Assembly (NCBI RefSeq): GCF_964340395.1
Contig: NC_135552.1
Coordinates: forward strand, 2,893,017 to 2,957,016
Source: Glandiceps talaboti
Taxonomy: Eukaryota > Hemichordata > Enteropneusta > Spengelidae
Length of the DNA stretch: 64,000 nucleotides
Direction: 5' to 3'
Shown here: positions 24,401-39,400 of the stretch, piece by piece
How the letters are laid out: every line of letters starts with the position of its first letter
Numbering within the stretch: position 1 is the first letter of the stretch
The notes under the pieces: model-generated
What the model was told of the DNA's origin: nothing
Database searches by the model: none
What the model saw: only the letters and a program-made list of their open reading frames with translations
Translations under genes and position numbers: made by a program

Positions 24401-27400
24401 AGTCACTTGGGGTATTCTTAACTCCAGTCTAAATCACTTGGAGTATTCTTAACTCCAGTGTAAGTCACTTGGGGTATTCTTAACTCCAGTTTAAATCACT
24501 TGGGGTATTCTTAACTCCAGTCTAAATCACTTGGGGTATTCTTAACTCCAGTCTAAGTCACTTGGGGTATTCTTAACTCCAGTTTAAGTCACTTGGGGTA
24601 TTCTTAACTCCAGTTTAAGTCACTTGGGGTATTCTTAACTCCAGTCTAAGTCACTTGGGGTATTCTTAACTCCAGTCTAAATCACTTGGGGTATTCTTAA
24701 CTCCAGTTTAAGTCACTTTGGGTATTCTTAACTCCAGTCTAAGTCACTTGGGGTATTCTTAACTCCAGTCTAAATCACTTGGGGTATTCTTAACTCCAGT
24801 CTAAATCACTTGGGGTATTCTTAACTCCAGTCTAAATCACTTGGGGTATTCTTAACTCCAGTCTAAATCACTTGGGGTATTCTTAACTCCAGTCTAAATC
24901 ACTTGGGGTATTCTTAACTCCAGTCTAAATCACTTGGGGTATTCTTAATTCCAGTCTAAATCACTTGGGGTATTCTCAACTCCAGTGTAAGTCACTTGGG
25001 GTATTCTCAACTCCAGTTTAAGTCACTTGGGGTATTCTTAACTCCAGTTTAAGTCACTTGGGGTATTCTTAACTCCAGTCTAAGTCACTTGGGGTATTCT
25101 TAACTCCAGTCTAAGTCACTTGGGGTATTCTTAACTCTAGTTTAAGTCACTTGGGGTATTCTTAACTCCAGTTTAAGTCACTTGGGGTATTCTTAACTCC
25201 AGTTTAAGTCACTTGGGGTATTCTCAACTCCCATCTAAGTCACTTGGGGTATTCTTAACTCCAGTTTAAGTCACTTGGGGTATTCTTAACTCCAGTCTAA
25301 ATCACTTGGAGTATTCTTAACTCCAGTCTAAGTCACTTGGGGTATTCTTAACTCCAGTTTAAGTCACTTGGGGTATTCTTAACTCCAGTCTAAATCACTT
25401 GGGGTATTCTTAACTCCAGTCTAAGTCACTTGGGGTATTCTTAACTCCCGTCTAAGTCACTTGGGGTATTCTTAACTCCAGTTTAAGTCACTTGGGGTAT
25501 TCTTAACTCCAGTTTAAATCACTTGGGGTATTCTTAACTCCAGTCTAAATCACTTGGGGTATTCTTAACTCCAGTCTAAGTCACTTGGGGTATTCTTAAC
25601 TCCAGTTTAAGTCACTTGGGGTATTCTTAACTCCAGTCTAAGTCACTTGGGGTATTCTTAACTCCAGTTTAAATCACTTGGGGTATTCTTAACTCCAGTC
25701 TAAATCACTTGGGGTATTCTTAACTCCAGTTTAAATCACTTGGGGTATTCTTAACTCCAGTCTAAGTCACTTGGGGTATTCTTAACTCCAGTCTAAATCA
25801 CTCGGGGTATTCTCAACTCCAGTGTAAGTCACTTGGGGTATTCTCAACTCCAGTTTAAGTCACTTGGGGTATTCTTAACTCCAGTTTAAGTCACTTGGGG
25901 TATTCTTAACTCCAGTCTAAGTCACTTGGGGTATTCTTAACTCCAGTCTAAATCACTTGGGGTATTCTTAACTCCAGTCTAAGTCACTTGGGGTATTCTT
26001 AACTCCAGTTTAAGTCACTTTGGGTATTCTTAACTCCAGTCTAAGTCACTTGGGGTATTCTTAACTCCAGTCTAAATCACTTGGGGTATTCTTAACTCCA
26101 GTCTAAATCACTTGGGGTATTCTTAACTCCAGTCTAAATCACTTGGGGTATTCTTAACTCCAGTCTAAATCACTTGGGGTATTCTTAACTCCAGTCTAAA
26201 TCACTTGGGGTATTCTTAACTCCAGTCTAAATCACTTGGGGTATTCTTAATTCCAGTCTAAATCACTTGGGGTATTCTCAACTCCAGTGTAAGTCACTTG
26301 GGGTATTCTCAACTCCAGTTTAAGTCACTTGGGGTATTCTTAACTCCAGTTTAAGTCACTTGGGGTATTCTTAACTCCAGTCTAAGTCACTTGGGGTATT
26401 CTTAACTCCAGTCTAAGTCACTTGGGGTATTCTTAACTCTAGTTTAAGTCACTTGGGGTATTCTTAACTCCAGTTTAAGTCACTTGGGGTATTCTTAACT
26501 CCAGTTTAAGTCACTTGGGGTATTCTCAACTCCCATCTAAGTCACTTGGGGTATTCTTAACTCCAGTTTAAGTCACTTGGGGTATTCTTAACTCCAGTCT
26601 AAATCACTTGGAGTATTCTTAACTCCAGTCTAAGTCACTTGGGGTATTCTTAACTCCAGTTTAAGTCACTTGGGGTATTCTTAACTCCAGTCTAAATCAC
26701 TTGGGGTATTCTTAACTCCAGTCTAAGTCACTTGGGGTATTCTTAACTCCCGTCTAAGTCACTTGGGGTATTCTTAACTCCAGTTTAAGTCACTTGGGGT
26801 ATTCTTAACTCCAGTTTAAATCACTTGGGGTATTCTTAACTCCAGTCTAAATCACTTGGGGTATTCTTAACTCCAGTCTAAGTCACTTGGGGTATTCTTA
26901 ACTCCAGTTTAAGTCACTTGGGGTATTCTTAACTCCAGTCTAAGTCACTTGGGGTATTCTTAACTCCAGTTTAAATCACTTGGGGTATTCTTAACTCCAG
27001 TCTAAATCACTTGGGGTATTCTTAACTCCAGTTTAAATCACTTGGGGTATTCTTAACTCCAGTCTAAGTCACTTGGGGTATTCTTAACTCCAGTCTAAAT
27101 CACTCGGGGTATTCTCAACTCCAGTGTAAGTCACTTGGGGTATTCTCAACTCCAGTTTAAGTCACTTGGGGTATTCTTAACTCCAGTTTAAGTCACTTGG
27201 GGTATTCTTAACTCCAGTCTAAGTCACTTGGGGTATTCTTAACTCCAGTCTAAATCACTTGGGGTATTCTTAACTCCAGTCTAAGTCACTTGGGGTATTC
27301 TTAACTCCAGTGTAAGTCACTTGGGGTATTCTTAACTCCAGTGTAACTCACTTGGGGTATTCTCAACTCCAGTTTAAGTCACTTGGGGTATTCTTAACTC

Positions 27401-30400
27401 CAATTTAAGTCACTTGGGGTATTCTTAACTCCAGTGTAAGTCACTTGGGGTATTCTCAACTCCAGTGTAAGTCACTTGGGGTATTCTTAACTCCAGTTTA
27501 AGTCACTTGGGGTATTCTCAACTCCCATCTAAGTCACTTGGGGTATTCTTAACTCCAGTTTAAGTCACTTGGGGTATTCTTAACTCCAGTCTAAATCACT
27601 TGGAGTATTCTTAACTCCAGTCTAAGTCACTTGGGGTATTCTTAACTCCAGTTTAAGTCACTTGGGGTATTCTTAACTCCAGTCTAAATCACTTGGGGTA
27701 TTCTTAACTCCAGTCTAAGTCACTTGGGGTATTCTTAACTCCCGTCTAAGTCACTTGGGGTATTCTTAACTCCAGTCTAAATCACTTGGAGTATTCTTAA
27801 CTCCAGTTTAAGTCACTTGGGGTATTCTTAACTCCAGTTTAAATCACTTGGGGTATTCTTAACTCCAGTCTAAATCACTTGGGGTATTCTTAACTCCAGT
27901 CTAAATCACTTGGGGTATTCTTAACTCCAGTTTAAGTCACGGGGTATTCTTAACTCCAGTTTAAGTCACTTGGGGTATTCTTAACTCCAGTCTAAATCAC
28001 TTGGGGTATTCTTAACTCCAGTCTAAGTCACTTGGGGTATTCTTAACTCCAGTCTAAGTCACTTGGGGTATTCTTAACTCCAGTTTAAGTCACTTGGGGT
28101 ATTCTTAACTCCAGTTTAAGTCACTTTGGGTATTCTTAACTCCAGTCTAAGTCACTTGGGGTATTCTTAACTCCAGTCTAAATCACTTGGGGTATTCTTA
28201 ACTCCAGTCTAAATCACTTGGGGTATTCTTAACTCCAGTCTAAATCACTTGGGGTATTCTTAACTCCAGTCTAAATCACTTGGGGTATTCTTAACTCCAG
28301 TCTAAATCACTTGGGGTATTCTTAACTCCAGTCTAAATCACTTGGGGTATTCTTAATTCCAGTCTAAATCACTTGGGGTATTCTCAACTCCAGTGTAAGT
28401 CACTTGGGGTATTCTCAACTCCAGTTTAAGTCACTTGGGGTATTCTTAACTCCAGTTTAAGTCACTTGGGGTATTCTTAACTCCAGTTTAAGTCACTTGG
28501 GGTATTCTTAACTCCAGTCTAAGTCACTTGGGGTATTCTTAACTCCAGTCTAAGTCACTTGGGGTATTCTTAACTCTAGTTTAAGTCACTTGGGGTATTC
28601 TTAACTCTAGTTTAAGTCACTTGGGGTATTCTTAACTCCAGTTTAAGTCACTTGGGGTATTCTTAACTCCAGTTTAAGTCACTTGGGGTATTCTTAACTC
28701 CAGTCTAAGTCACTTGGGGTATTCTTAACTCCAGTCTAAGTCACTTGGGGTATTCTTAACTCTAGTTTAAGTCACTTGGGGTATTCTTAACTCTAGTGTA
28801 AATCACTTGGGGTATTCTTAACTCCAGTTTAAGTCACTTGGGGTATTCTTAACTCCAGTTTAAGTCACTTTGGGTATTCTTAACTCCAGTCTAAGTCACT
28901 TGGGGTATTCTTAACTCCAGTTCAAGTCACTTGGGGTATTCTTAACTCCAGTCTAAATCACTTGGAGCATTCTTAACTCCAGTCTAAATCACTTGGGGTA
29001 TTCTTAACTCCAGTCTAAGTCACTTGGGGTATTCTTAACTCCAGTTTAAGTCACTTGGGGTATTCTTAACTCCAGTTTAAGTCACTTGGGGTATTCTTAA
29101 TTCCTGTCTAAGTCACTTGGGGTATTCTTAACTCCAGTTTAAGTCACTTGGGGTATTCTTAACTCCAGTTTAAGTCACTTGGGGTATTCTTAACTCCAGT
29201 TTAAGTCACTTGGGGTATTCTTAACTCCAGTCTAAATCACTTGGGGTATTCTTAACTCCCGTCTAAGTCACTTGGGGTATTAATAGACAATTGAATAAAC
29301 GTTCAAAAAATGTATGTGATTTTGCCTAGCAACAAGACCACGCCCATAGCAACAGCCAAATGATCACATATATTGTGAAGATAACAATGGAGATTAATAG
29401 ACAATTGAATAAACATTCAAAAAATGTATGTAAATATGCCTAGCAACAAGACCACATCCATAGTAACAGCCAAATGATAGCATATATCGTAAAGATAGCA
29501 ACATGGTTGGATAGGCAACTGGATAGTCATTCACCAAATGAACACTTATTGTTCGCATGTTAGCATTTTTAAAAACTGTACAGTTGTGCTACAATGCCAT
29601 TGGTGGTATTTTTTGTTTTGTTTTGTGCTACATTTAAAAGTGACTTTTTCATTAGAACGTGTATGATACCTGTGATGATTCAGGGATGGAAGTAGGTGCT
29701 GGAGTCTGTAGGAGGTGAACCCATTACATTCCTACATCTATAATGTTTACTAACTGAGCCTGACTGTAGAAATGTTGTCAAAATTGAAATATTGTGTTGT
29801 TTTTTATACAGGGTTAATAAATTAAAAGGTGAGAATGATCCACAACATTTATACAGGTGTGTATGATAACATTATTTATATTTGTATAGGATACCTAACA
29901 CAGATGCAATCTAAAACTATCAACTTACTTTACGTAGCTATAAATTATGTCTATTTTATGTGTACAGAATAACACTTGAGTGCATACATGTAGCACTGTT
30001 CCATACATCAACCTTGTACAGAATAACACTTGAGTGCATACATGTAGCACTGCTCCATACATCAACCTTGTACAGAATAACACTTGAGTGCATATGCATA
30101 TAGCACTGTTCCATACATCAACCTTGTACAGAATAACACTTGAGTGCATATGCATGTAGCACTGTTCCATTCAAAGGCGGTACATAAAGTAAACAACACT
30201 ACTATCTGTAATAGTAGGACAAACTATAGAGAAAGTAACTAAATATAAAAAAAAAATGTAATGAATGAAAATTTATTTTACATTTATAGGCCATCAGCCC
30301 AAAATACATATATGAACAAATAAAGCAAGACAAAAAGTATAATGATTGCATATGTACATGGAACGAAAATATACAACCGAAAAACGTGTCAAGAATAAAC

Positions 30401-33400
30401 ATAACTTATGAAATGGAAACGTTTTCTCTCAATCTAAATACCTTATAAATATACATTGCAAGTTGTCTTAGGTGATGAGGGCTTTTACTTGCCATTAAAT
30501 GATAAATATTATCTAGCGACAAATGAGTCCAAATATTACATGGAAGATGTTACTGTCTTTAATAGTGAACATGTTTTAGATAAACTTAAATTTTTGACAA
30601 TTTATTAGGCAAAAAAAATAATTGCTTGGTTCCGATTCCCCAACCCCACCTACAAATGTAGCTTTTCACTGCTGACCCTTAAGTTTTTTAGTGTATTCGA
30701 GAAAAAAATAAATACAATTGAAAAAATTGTGAAATCTCACGAGAAATAGTGGATGCAGAAACTAACATCAACTTAAAAAGACAAAATAAAAACTGGCAAG
30801 TACATCTGATAAGAAGAAATAAACAACACAGAGACCATTTGGAAAACAATGGAAAACCTGAACTAGACACTCACACATGAAAAAAATATATAATAAAATG
30901 AAATAAAAAATCTACCTACCACACCTATTCTAAAATTGAGCAAAATCGGAGCCATACAATTTTTTTTTTTTTATTAGACCGTATTCCCAATATTTTTCTT
31001 TGTTCAGCCAAGGAAACTACAAATGAAGTAAGGGAACATTATCAAGTTAAAAGATGAGTTGGGACAAAACCCTGGCTTAGGTCAGGAGTATTTTCAGACT
31101 AAATGAAGAAATATATTGGGAATTATATAAACTTATCTTCTTAGGAAATTAATTTTTGAAAAATAAGGGAATGATGGTTTGGAATGTTTTAATTCCCATT
31201 TTGATCACCACAGAATCAGTGACATAGACACAAGTTGTTGTTGTGTAGAATGGTCATTTCAATCACCACAAAATCAGTGACATAGACACAAGTTGTTGTG
31301 ATGTAGAATAGTCCTTTGAATCACCACAGAATCAGTGACATAGACACAAGTTGTTGTCATGTGGAATGGTCATTTCAATCACCACAGAATCAGTGACATA
31401 GACACACGTTGGTGTTGTGTAGAATGGTCATTTCAATCACCACAGAATCAGTGACATAGACACACGTTGGTGTTGTGTAGAATGGTCATTTCAATCACCA
31501 CAGAATTAATGATGTAGATGTAGCCACCAGCTGAAGTATGATACTCTAGGTACTAAAAACAGTTTAACTCAGTGCTTGTTATTTTTCTTGTATAGTTACA
31601 ATCCGTGCACTGCCTTCTCTCAACCACCAGGTACCAGTTGTGCAGATAAAGCTGTAAGTATATGTCCGTGCACATTTACAGGACTATTATATGTTTTACA
31701 CAAGCGAAAATTGTACATTTGATGTGATCAAACATTTTCACCTCTATCATATGTATATCCACCTTTGTTGTGTAATCTAAGGCACAGACAACTAAGAAGA
31801 CAGACAGGTAATGGCTATTGTTCAAGGTGTTAATCTGGGGATTAACAGCTCGATCCTTGCCTCAGGTATGCTACAAGGGTCTCAAGCCCTTTAAACGTTA
31901 CACCGAAAGCTACTGAAGTCCCTCTTTTGGTACTATCGGTGTTTTGTTGTTTAAACAGCACCTCGTCATTGGTAAGGGTCAAAGGTTCAATAGCGTTATT
32001 TTCAACCAGAAGCTGACAATTTCTGCAGAAACAGCTTTAAAATCGAGCGAGATTTAGCTGTCAGTGAGTTATTGCCTTGTAAAACTTGCTTGTTTGGGAC
32101 AGTCAAAATTATGAATATATAATGAACATATTTGATTTAAAAATGCAGCAATATGGAATTTGTTACACACTGTACGACAAATTCTGACGATAGGGCAAGT
32201 TGTGTTCTATGGCTTTATAGTAAGTTACACTCTGGGATTTTCGTCCTACTCACTGGGATTTTTGTCAGAAAAGTACATACTTTGTTCAATAGTCATAACA
32301 TTTCTGATGTTTACATGAGGGTGTATGCATTCATCACCCATGGCAAAATGAACACACAAGCTGTTTACGGGTTCCCGATCAATTTACCGGAGCTGAGTTC
32401 CCACCGACCCCACAGCGGTACAAGTATGGCCATGATCAAAGTGAAACTGTACAACGGAAAAGATACAAAATGCTTTGAAAATGATGTTTTAACTAATAAA
32501 GAAGGCAAGCTACCTTCACATCATAAAATCTCTTCAGTATGATTGTAAATTTTCTTGGAAAACAATGCGTCGTCTTATTGTATGTTTTGCTTCCAGCATG
32601 GTACTGAGAGTCGATTGTTGTTATTTTGATTCATGACATGTGTCGCAATCAACGTAAAAAGATGCAACATTAAGTTTTGTTGCAACAGTGTTGTGTCTAC
32701 TGTGACCTAGAAAATTACCTTCATCATGCCAACACATGTTTATGTATATAGTGTCGGTCGACAAGATGAGACGGTATGTGTTTACATGTCAACGATATTT
32801 GATCTGAGTCGGCTTCAAGTTTGCATGAGAGTTCAAGTGCCGATATTGCAAGTCGTCTGTTACATTTGATGATTCTGTCAGTAAGATAGCAAACTTTCCC
32901 ATCTAAATATGGCATAGTATCGTGAGGTTTGTTGATTTACGCGAGACTATATTGAATTCGGGTAGATTCACATGTTGGAAAGTTATTTCCATGACAATAG
33001 AGTAATGTTTACCCGAGGCTATGATCGAACAATGGGAGAAGGCTTGTTGCCAATCTGCCTTGTTAGTTGTCTGTGTCTAAGGTTACACCATCGTATATGT
33101 CATCATTGCAGCAATGTCAGATCTGTAACAAGCCATACATTGTAACTGTGGCAAATATCAGGTATCACCATAAGTATAAAATAGTATACCCTGTATCGAA
33201 AGTTATGTATGCGTTTAAACGCTTTAACTGCAATTTTATATGTACAAAGCTTAACCATGTAATGCATGATTTAAGTGCCAGGTTGTGGAACAATGGTTTT
33301 GACATTTATGTCATTCATGGATATGGACAGAAACTGAAGATTTCACAATTAATTATTCAAGAAAAATTACTTTTAACATTCCTAAATGAAAATGATGTAC

Positions 33401-36400
33401 AACTCTACAAAATAGCTTAATTAGAGTTTTGAAGCCAATACTGACACAGTTATTGTAACTTACTAATTGTGTATCTCTACTATTCCGTATTACTGAAGCC
33501 AATACTGACACAGTTATTGCAACTTACTAATTGTGTATCTCTACTATTCCATATTACTGAAGCCAATACTGACACAGTTATTGTAACTTACTAATTGTGT
33601 ATCTCTACTATTCCGTATTACTGAAGCCAATACTGACACAGTTATTGTAACTTACTAATTGTGTATCTCTACTATTCCGTATTACTGAAGCCAATACTGA
33701 CACAGTTATTGTAACTTACTAATTGTGTATCTCTACTATTCCATATTACTGAAGCCAATACTGACACAGTTATTGTAACTTACTAATTGTGTATCTCTAC
33801 TATTCCGTATTACTGAAGCCATTACTGACACAGTTATTGTAACTTACTAATTGTGTATCTCTACTATTCCGTATTACTGAAGCCAATACTGACACAGTTA
33901 TTGCAACTTACTAATTGTGTATCTCTACTATTCCATATTACTGAAGCCAATACTGACACAGTTATTGCAACTTACTAATTGTGTATCTCTACTATTCCAT
34001 ATTACTGAAGCCAATACTGACAGTTATTGCAACTTACTAATTGTGTATCTCTACTATTCCGTATTACTGAAGCCATTACTGACACAGTTATTGTAACTTA
34101 CTAATTGTGTATCTCTACTATTCCGTATTACTGAAGCCAATACTGACACAGTTATTGCAACTTACTAATTGTGTATCTCTACTATTCCGTATTACTGAAG
34201 CCAATACTGACACAGTTATTGCAACTTACTAATTGTGTATCTCTACTATTCCGTATTACTGAAGCCAATACTGACACAGTTATTGCAACTTACTAATTGT
34301 GTATCTCTACTATTCCATATTACTGAAGCCAATACTGACAGTTATTGCAACTTACTAATTGTGTATCTCTACTATTCCGTATTACTGAAGCCAATACTGA
34401 CACAGTTATTGTAACTTACTAATTGTGTATCTCTACTATTCCGTATTACTGAAGCCAATACTGACACAGTTATTGCAACTTACTAATTGTGTATCTCTAA
34501 TATTCCGTATTACTGAAGCCAATACTGACACAGTTATTGCAACTTACTAATTGTGTATCTCTACTATTCCGTATTACTGAAGCCAATACTGACACAGTTA
34601 TTGCAACTTACTAATTGTGTATCTCTACTATTCCATATTACTGAAGCCAATACTGACACAGTTATTGCAACTTACTAATTGTGTATCTCTACTATTCCGT
34701 ATTACTGAAGCCAATACTGACACAGTTATTGCAACTTACTAATTGTGTATCTCTACTATTCCGTATTACTGAAGCCAATACTGACACAGTTATTGCAACT
34801 TACTAATTGTGTATCTCTACTATTCCATATTACTGAAGCCAATACTGACACAGTTATTGCAACTTACTAATTGTGTATCTCTACTATTCCGTATTACTGA
34901 AGCCAATACTGACACAGTTATTGCAACTTACTAATTGTGTATCTCTACTATTCCGTATTACTGAAGCCAATACTGACACAGTTATTGCAACTTACTAATT
35001 GTGTATCTCTACTATTCCGTATTACTGAAGCCAATACTGACACAGTTATTGTAACTTACTAATTGTGTATCTCTACTATTCCGTATTACTGAAGCCAATA
35101 CTGACACAGTTATTGCAACTTACTAATTGTGTATCTCTACTATTCCGTATTACTGAAGCCAATACTGACACAGTTATTGCAACTTACTAATTGTGTATCT
35201 CTAATATTCCGTATTACTGAAGCCAATACTGACACAGTTATTGCAACTTACTAATTGTGTATCTCTACTATTCCATATTACTGAAGCCAATACTGACACA
35301 GTTATTGCAACTTACTAATTGTGTATCTCTACTATTCCATATTACTGAAGCCAATACTGACATAGTTATTGCAACTTACTAATTGTGTATCTCTAATATT
35401 CCGTATTACTGAAGCCAATACTGACACAGTTATTGCAACTTACTAATTGTGTATCTCTAATATTCCGTATTACTGAAGCCAATACTGACACAGTTATTGC
35501 AACTTACTAATTGTGTATCTCTACTATTCCGTATTACTGAAGCCAATACTCACACAGTTATTGCAACTTACTAATTGTGTATCTCTACTATTCCATATTA
35601 CTGAAGCCATTACTGCCACAGTTATTGTAACTCATTCCGTATTACTGAAGCCAATACTGACACAGTTATTGTAACTTACTAATTGTGTATCTCTACTATT
35701 CCATTTGAAGGCATGTCAATTTATACCTGCTGCGAATAGTGCATACAGTACTGGTACCCAAGAGTCAATTACATATTCTGTTTCTGGTAGTGATACAGTT
35801 TTCACTTATCAAGATGCACAGGATATGACAAGGTACAAAACTATATGTTATCCATATCAGTGCATGTTTACTAAAAGGCCATTTTAACCCCGGCAAAATT
35901 ATGGGGCATTGAGGTGAATTGCCACAGAAGTCATTTCTAGAGGATCGTGTATCAGTTTGATTTAATCTGTCATTGACAAGTGTTTTGCAAGTCCTCGTTC
36001 CAAACAGATCCTTTGAGGTACTTGCATGATTTTCAGTAGTGCACCCTCATATGACAGAGATTACAGTTCTCCTCAATGACATAAAATTTGTATCAAACAC
36101 TTTTGCGAATGTGTCTCTGTCAAGTTGAAAGTTAACACTATCGTCCAGGCATATACCATCACTAGGATTTTGTGTACACCTTTGGCCCGACAACCACCCA
36201 CACAGAGCTGATTCAGAGTTCCCGGAGAGCATTTTGCAGAGCCACTATCATAGAAAATTGAAAGCCTGGAAAGATAACATTAGACAGCAGTGTAGAGTAC
36301 CGGTATTGTCTGCATGTAAATGTTTTCTTGCGACATTTTGGAAGTGCAAGCTGTTATATTACGGTGTGCAGAAGAATGTCATTACATGTATATTTAGTGA

Positions 36401-39400
36401 ATAATGTGCTTGAAAATTAAATTTCAATGCACATGAGTCCATAGTAACTATGGAATGTATCTCATGTCTGGTAGAATATTAAGGATGGATGTGTTTTGAA
36501 GGGAAGGTGATGCCAATTTTGGCAGCTATGTGTCATTAAGGGTGCATGATAAAAAATGTAGTGGCAACCTCTGAGATGCCTCCTAAGCAGTGAATAAATT
36601 TTGACACAATTGCTAGTTTGTACTTAGTTGAGGAACGGTGCAATTCAAAATTTGGAGTTGCCAGTTTGGCTAAAGTAGCATAAGTCTGAGTCACCAGTCA
36701 ATAAATCAATTTGACATTTGACCATCTGGCAATCGGCAGCATGTGCACACAGAGTGACTTATCTGATTGGTGGCACTCATCAACATATTATCCAGTATAC
36801 TAGTTATTTATACCATATAAACCCCTTGCAATTGATGACATTGGCATGATTATGCAGTAAAGACCTTGTATAGCTAAGAAAATTGTTTTAGCAGTTTCTT
36901 ATCACTCCAGGACAGTTGGAGATGTGCTGTACATTGCCTTTAAGTTATCAACTGTTGTGATATATGTATGTTATCACAACTGTCGATAATTATGGCTTAG
37001 AAACCACAGCACAATCTGACCTGTGGATTATACATGTACGTAAGCTTGACCTCATGACAGATCATGTGATTACGTAATTTGCATTGTGATCAGACACCAT
37101 TTTTGATATGTGATGAAGAATATAGTGCAATGAAGTGTTGCAGTATTCATACAATTTGATTCAAAATTGTAGAAAAAATATATGAATTGTCTTAATTATG
37201 TGACAATAATCACATGAAATCAAAATTATCACAACTATTATGATAAATATTTGTTTTCAGGACTACAATAGTAACACTAAAATGTGACAAGTCAGCAGTA
37301 CCAGCTAGGATAAGTGTAATTGGTGAAGGTACACCAACATTTTATGTAAGTATGACACAATAATAGCAACATTGTATGTAAGTATGACAATATTAGCAAC
37401 ATTGTATGTAAGTATGACACAATAATAGCAACATTCTATGCAAGTATGACAATAATAGCAACATTGTAAGTATGACACAATAATAGCAACATTGTATGTA
37501 AGTATGACACAATAATAGCAACATTGTATGTAAGTATGACACAATAATAGCAACATTGTATGTAAGTATGACACAATAATAGCAACATTGTATGCAAGTA
37601 TGACACTAATAGCAACATTGTATGTAAGTATGACAACAATAGCAACATTGTATGTAAATATGACACAATAATAGCAACATTGTATGTAAGTATGACACAA
37701 TAATAGCAACATTGTATGTAAGTATGATACAATAATAGCAACATTGTATGTAAGTATGACACAACAATAGCAACATTGTATGTAAGTATGACAATAATAG
37801 CAACATTGTATGTAAGTATGACAATAATAGCAACATTGTATGCAAGTATGACAACAATAGCAACATTGTATGTAAGTATGACACAATAATAACAACATTG
37901 TATGTAAGTATGACAATAATAGCAACATTGTATGCAAGTATGACAACAATAGCAACATTGTATGTAAGTATGACACAATAATAGCAACATTGTATGTAAG
38001 TATGACAATAATAGCAACATTGTATGCAAGTATGATACAATAATAGCAACATTGTATGCAAGTATGACACAATAATAGCAACATTGTATGTAAGTACGAC
38101 ACAGTAATAGCAACATTGTATGTAAATATGACACAATAATAGCAACATTGTATGCAAGTATGACAATAATAGCAACATTGTATGTAAGTATGACACAATA
38201 ATAGCAACATTGTATGTAAGTATGACACAATAATAGCAACATTGTTTGTAGGTACCACACAATAATAGCAACGTTGTATGTAAGGGAAGAAGTTCGCGGT
38301 TCCGTCCCTGGTTTCCGTGATATTCCAAACCCTCCCCAACCATGGGTGGTTTTGTTACTTTGTTACCATGAATATTCATAAGACACTTATTACCGCATAG
38401 CATTGCGTAATATATTCAGAGTGAATGAGCCTGAATAATCATCAGATTGTGATAGATATGTTTGGGTCCGTGGGACGGTTGGTTTCCATCCGTCCTATAG
38501 TACAATATAAATGCGAAAAATATTTTTCCTTGAGATACATATTGATACATCGACAATTTTCAAGGACACAAAGGCCAGGTTTACGTGTCAGCGACCCTTA
38601 TCAGTGCAGAATTAGATCGTACTATCATATTCCGTGCAGTTGGTGAACTATGACGTAAAAAATTAATTTTGTGACGATTGTAAAGTTTTTAAAGTATTCA
38701 TTGACGTAAAAATCAAGTTTAATGGTAGACATGCATTTTAAGGGTATTCAATGTATGACACAACTGCCGAAGTTGAACGTCTTTCTTGGATTACGATGAG
38801 ATTGTAGCGTGATTGAATAGCAACCATGACCATGCCCTTAGCAACAATCAAATGGCAGTATATTTTGATTAAATAACAACATTTTCTGGTAGGCAAGTGA
38901 GTAAACATTCAAAAAATGTATGCAAATATCCCTAGCAACCTTGACCACACCCATAGCAACAGCCAAACAGTGGTGTATTTCACAAAGATAACGACAGGGA
39001 TTCTTAGACAAGTGAACAAACATTCAAAAAGTGTATGAAAATATACCTAGCGACAAGACCATGCCCATAGCAACATCCAAATGATCACAGATATTGCAAA
39101 GATAACAGTAATTAATAGACAAATGAATTAAACATTCACAAAATGTATCTAAATGTGCCTAGCAACAAGACCACACACATAGCAACAGCCAAATGATCAC
39201 AGATATTGCAAAGATAACAACAGCAATTAATAGACAAATGAATAAACATTTACAAAATGTATGCAAATATGTCTAGCAACAAGACCACGCCCATAGCAAC
39301 AGCCAAATGATCACATATATTGCAAAGATAACAACAGGTTGGATAGGCAAATGAAAACCTATACCTAGCATGGCTCAACACATTTTTAAAAACATTGTAG

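Noticed and set aside
23551-29281. CRISPR-like appearance of the 31-bp array
   Set aside because: Units are directly contiguous with no variable spacers, and the window is from an animal nuclear genome.
32153-33420. Two open frames of 130 and 118 codons in MRH intron 3
   Set aside because: No recognisable domain, no supporting splice sites, and the second lacks an ATG at its nominal start; the MRH exons flanking them join in phase without them.
37305-38403. Long - strand reading frames (up to 344 codons, IQCCYYC repeats)
   Set aside because: They run through the 30/32-bp donor array in all three frames and have no start context or family resemblance; the + strand is the intron of the MRH gene.
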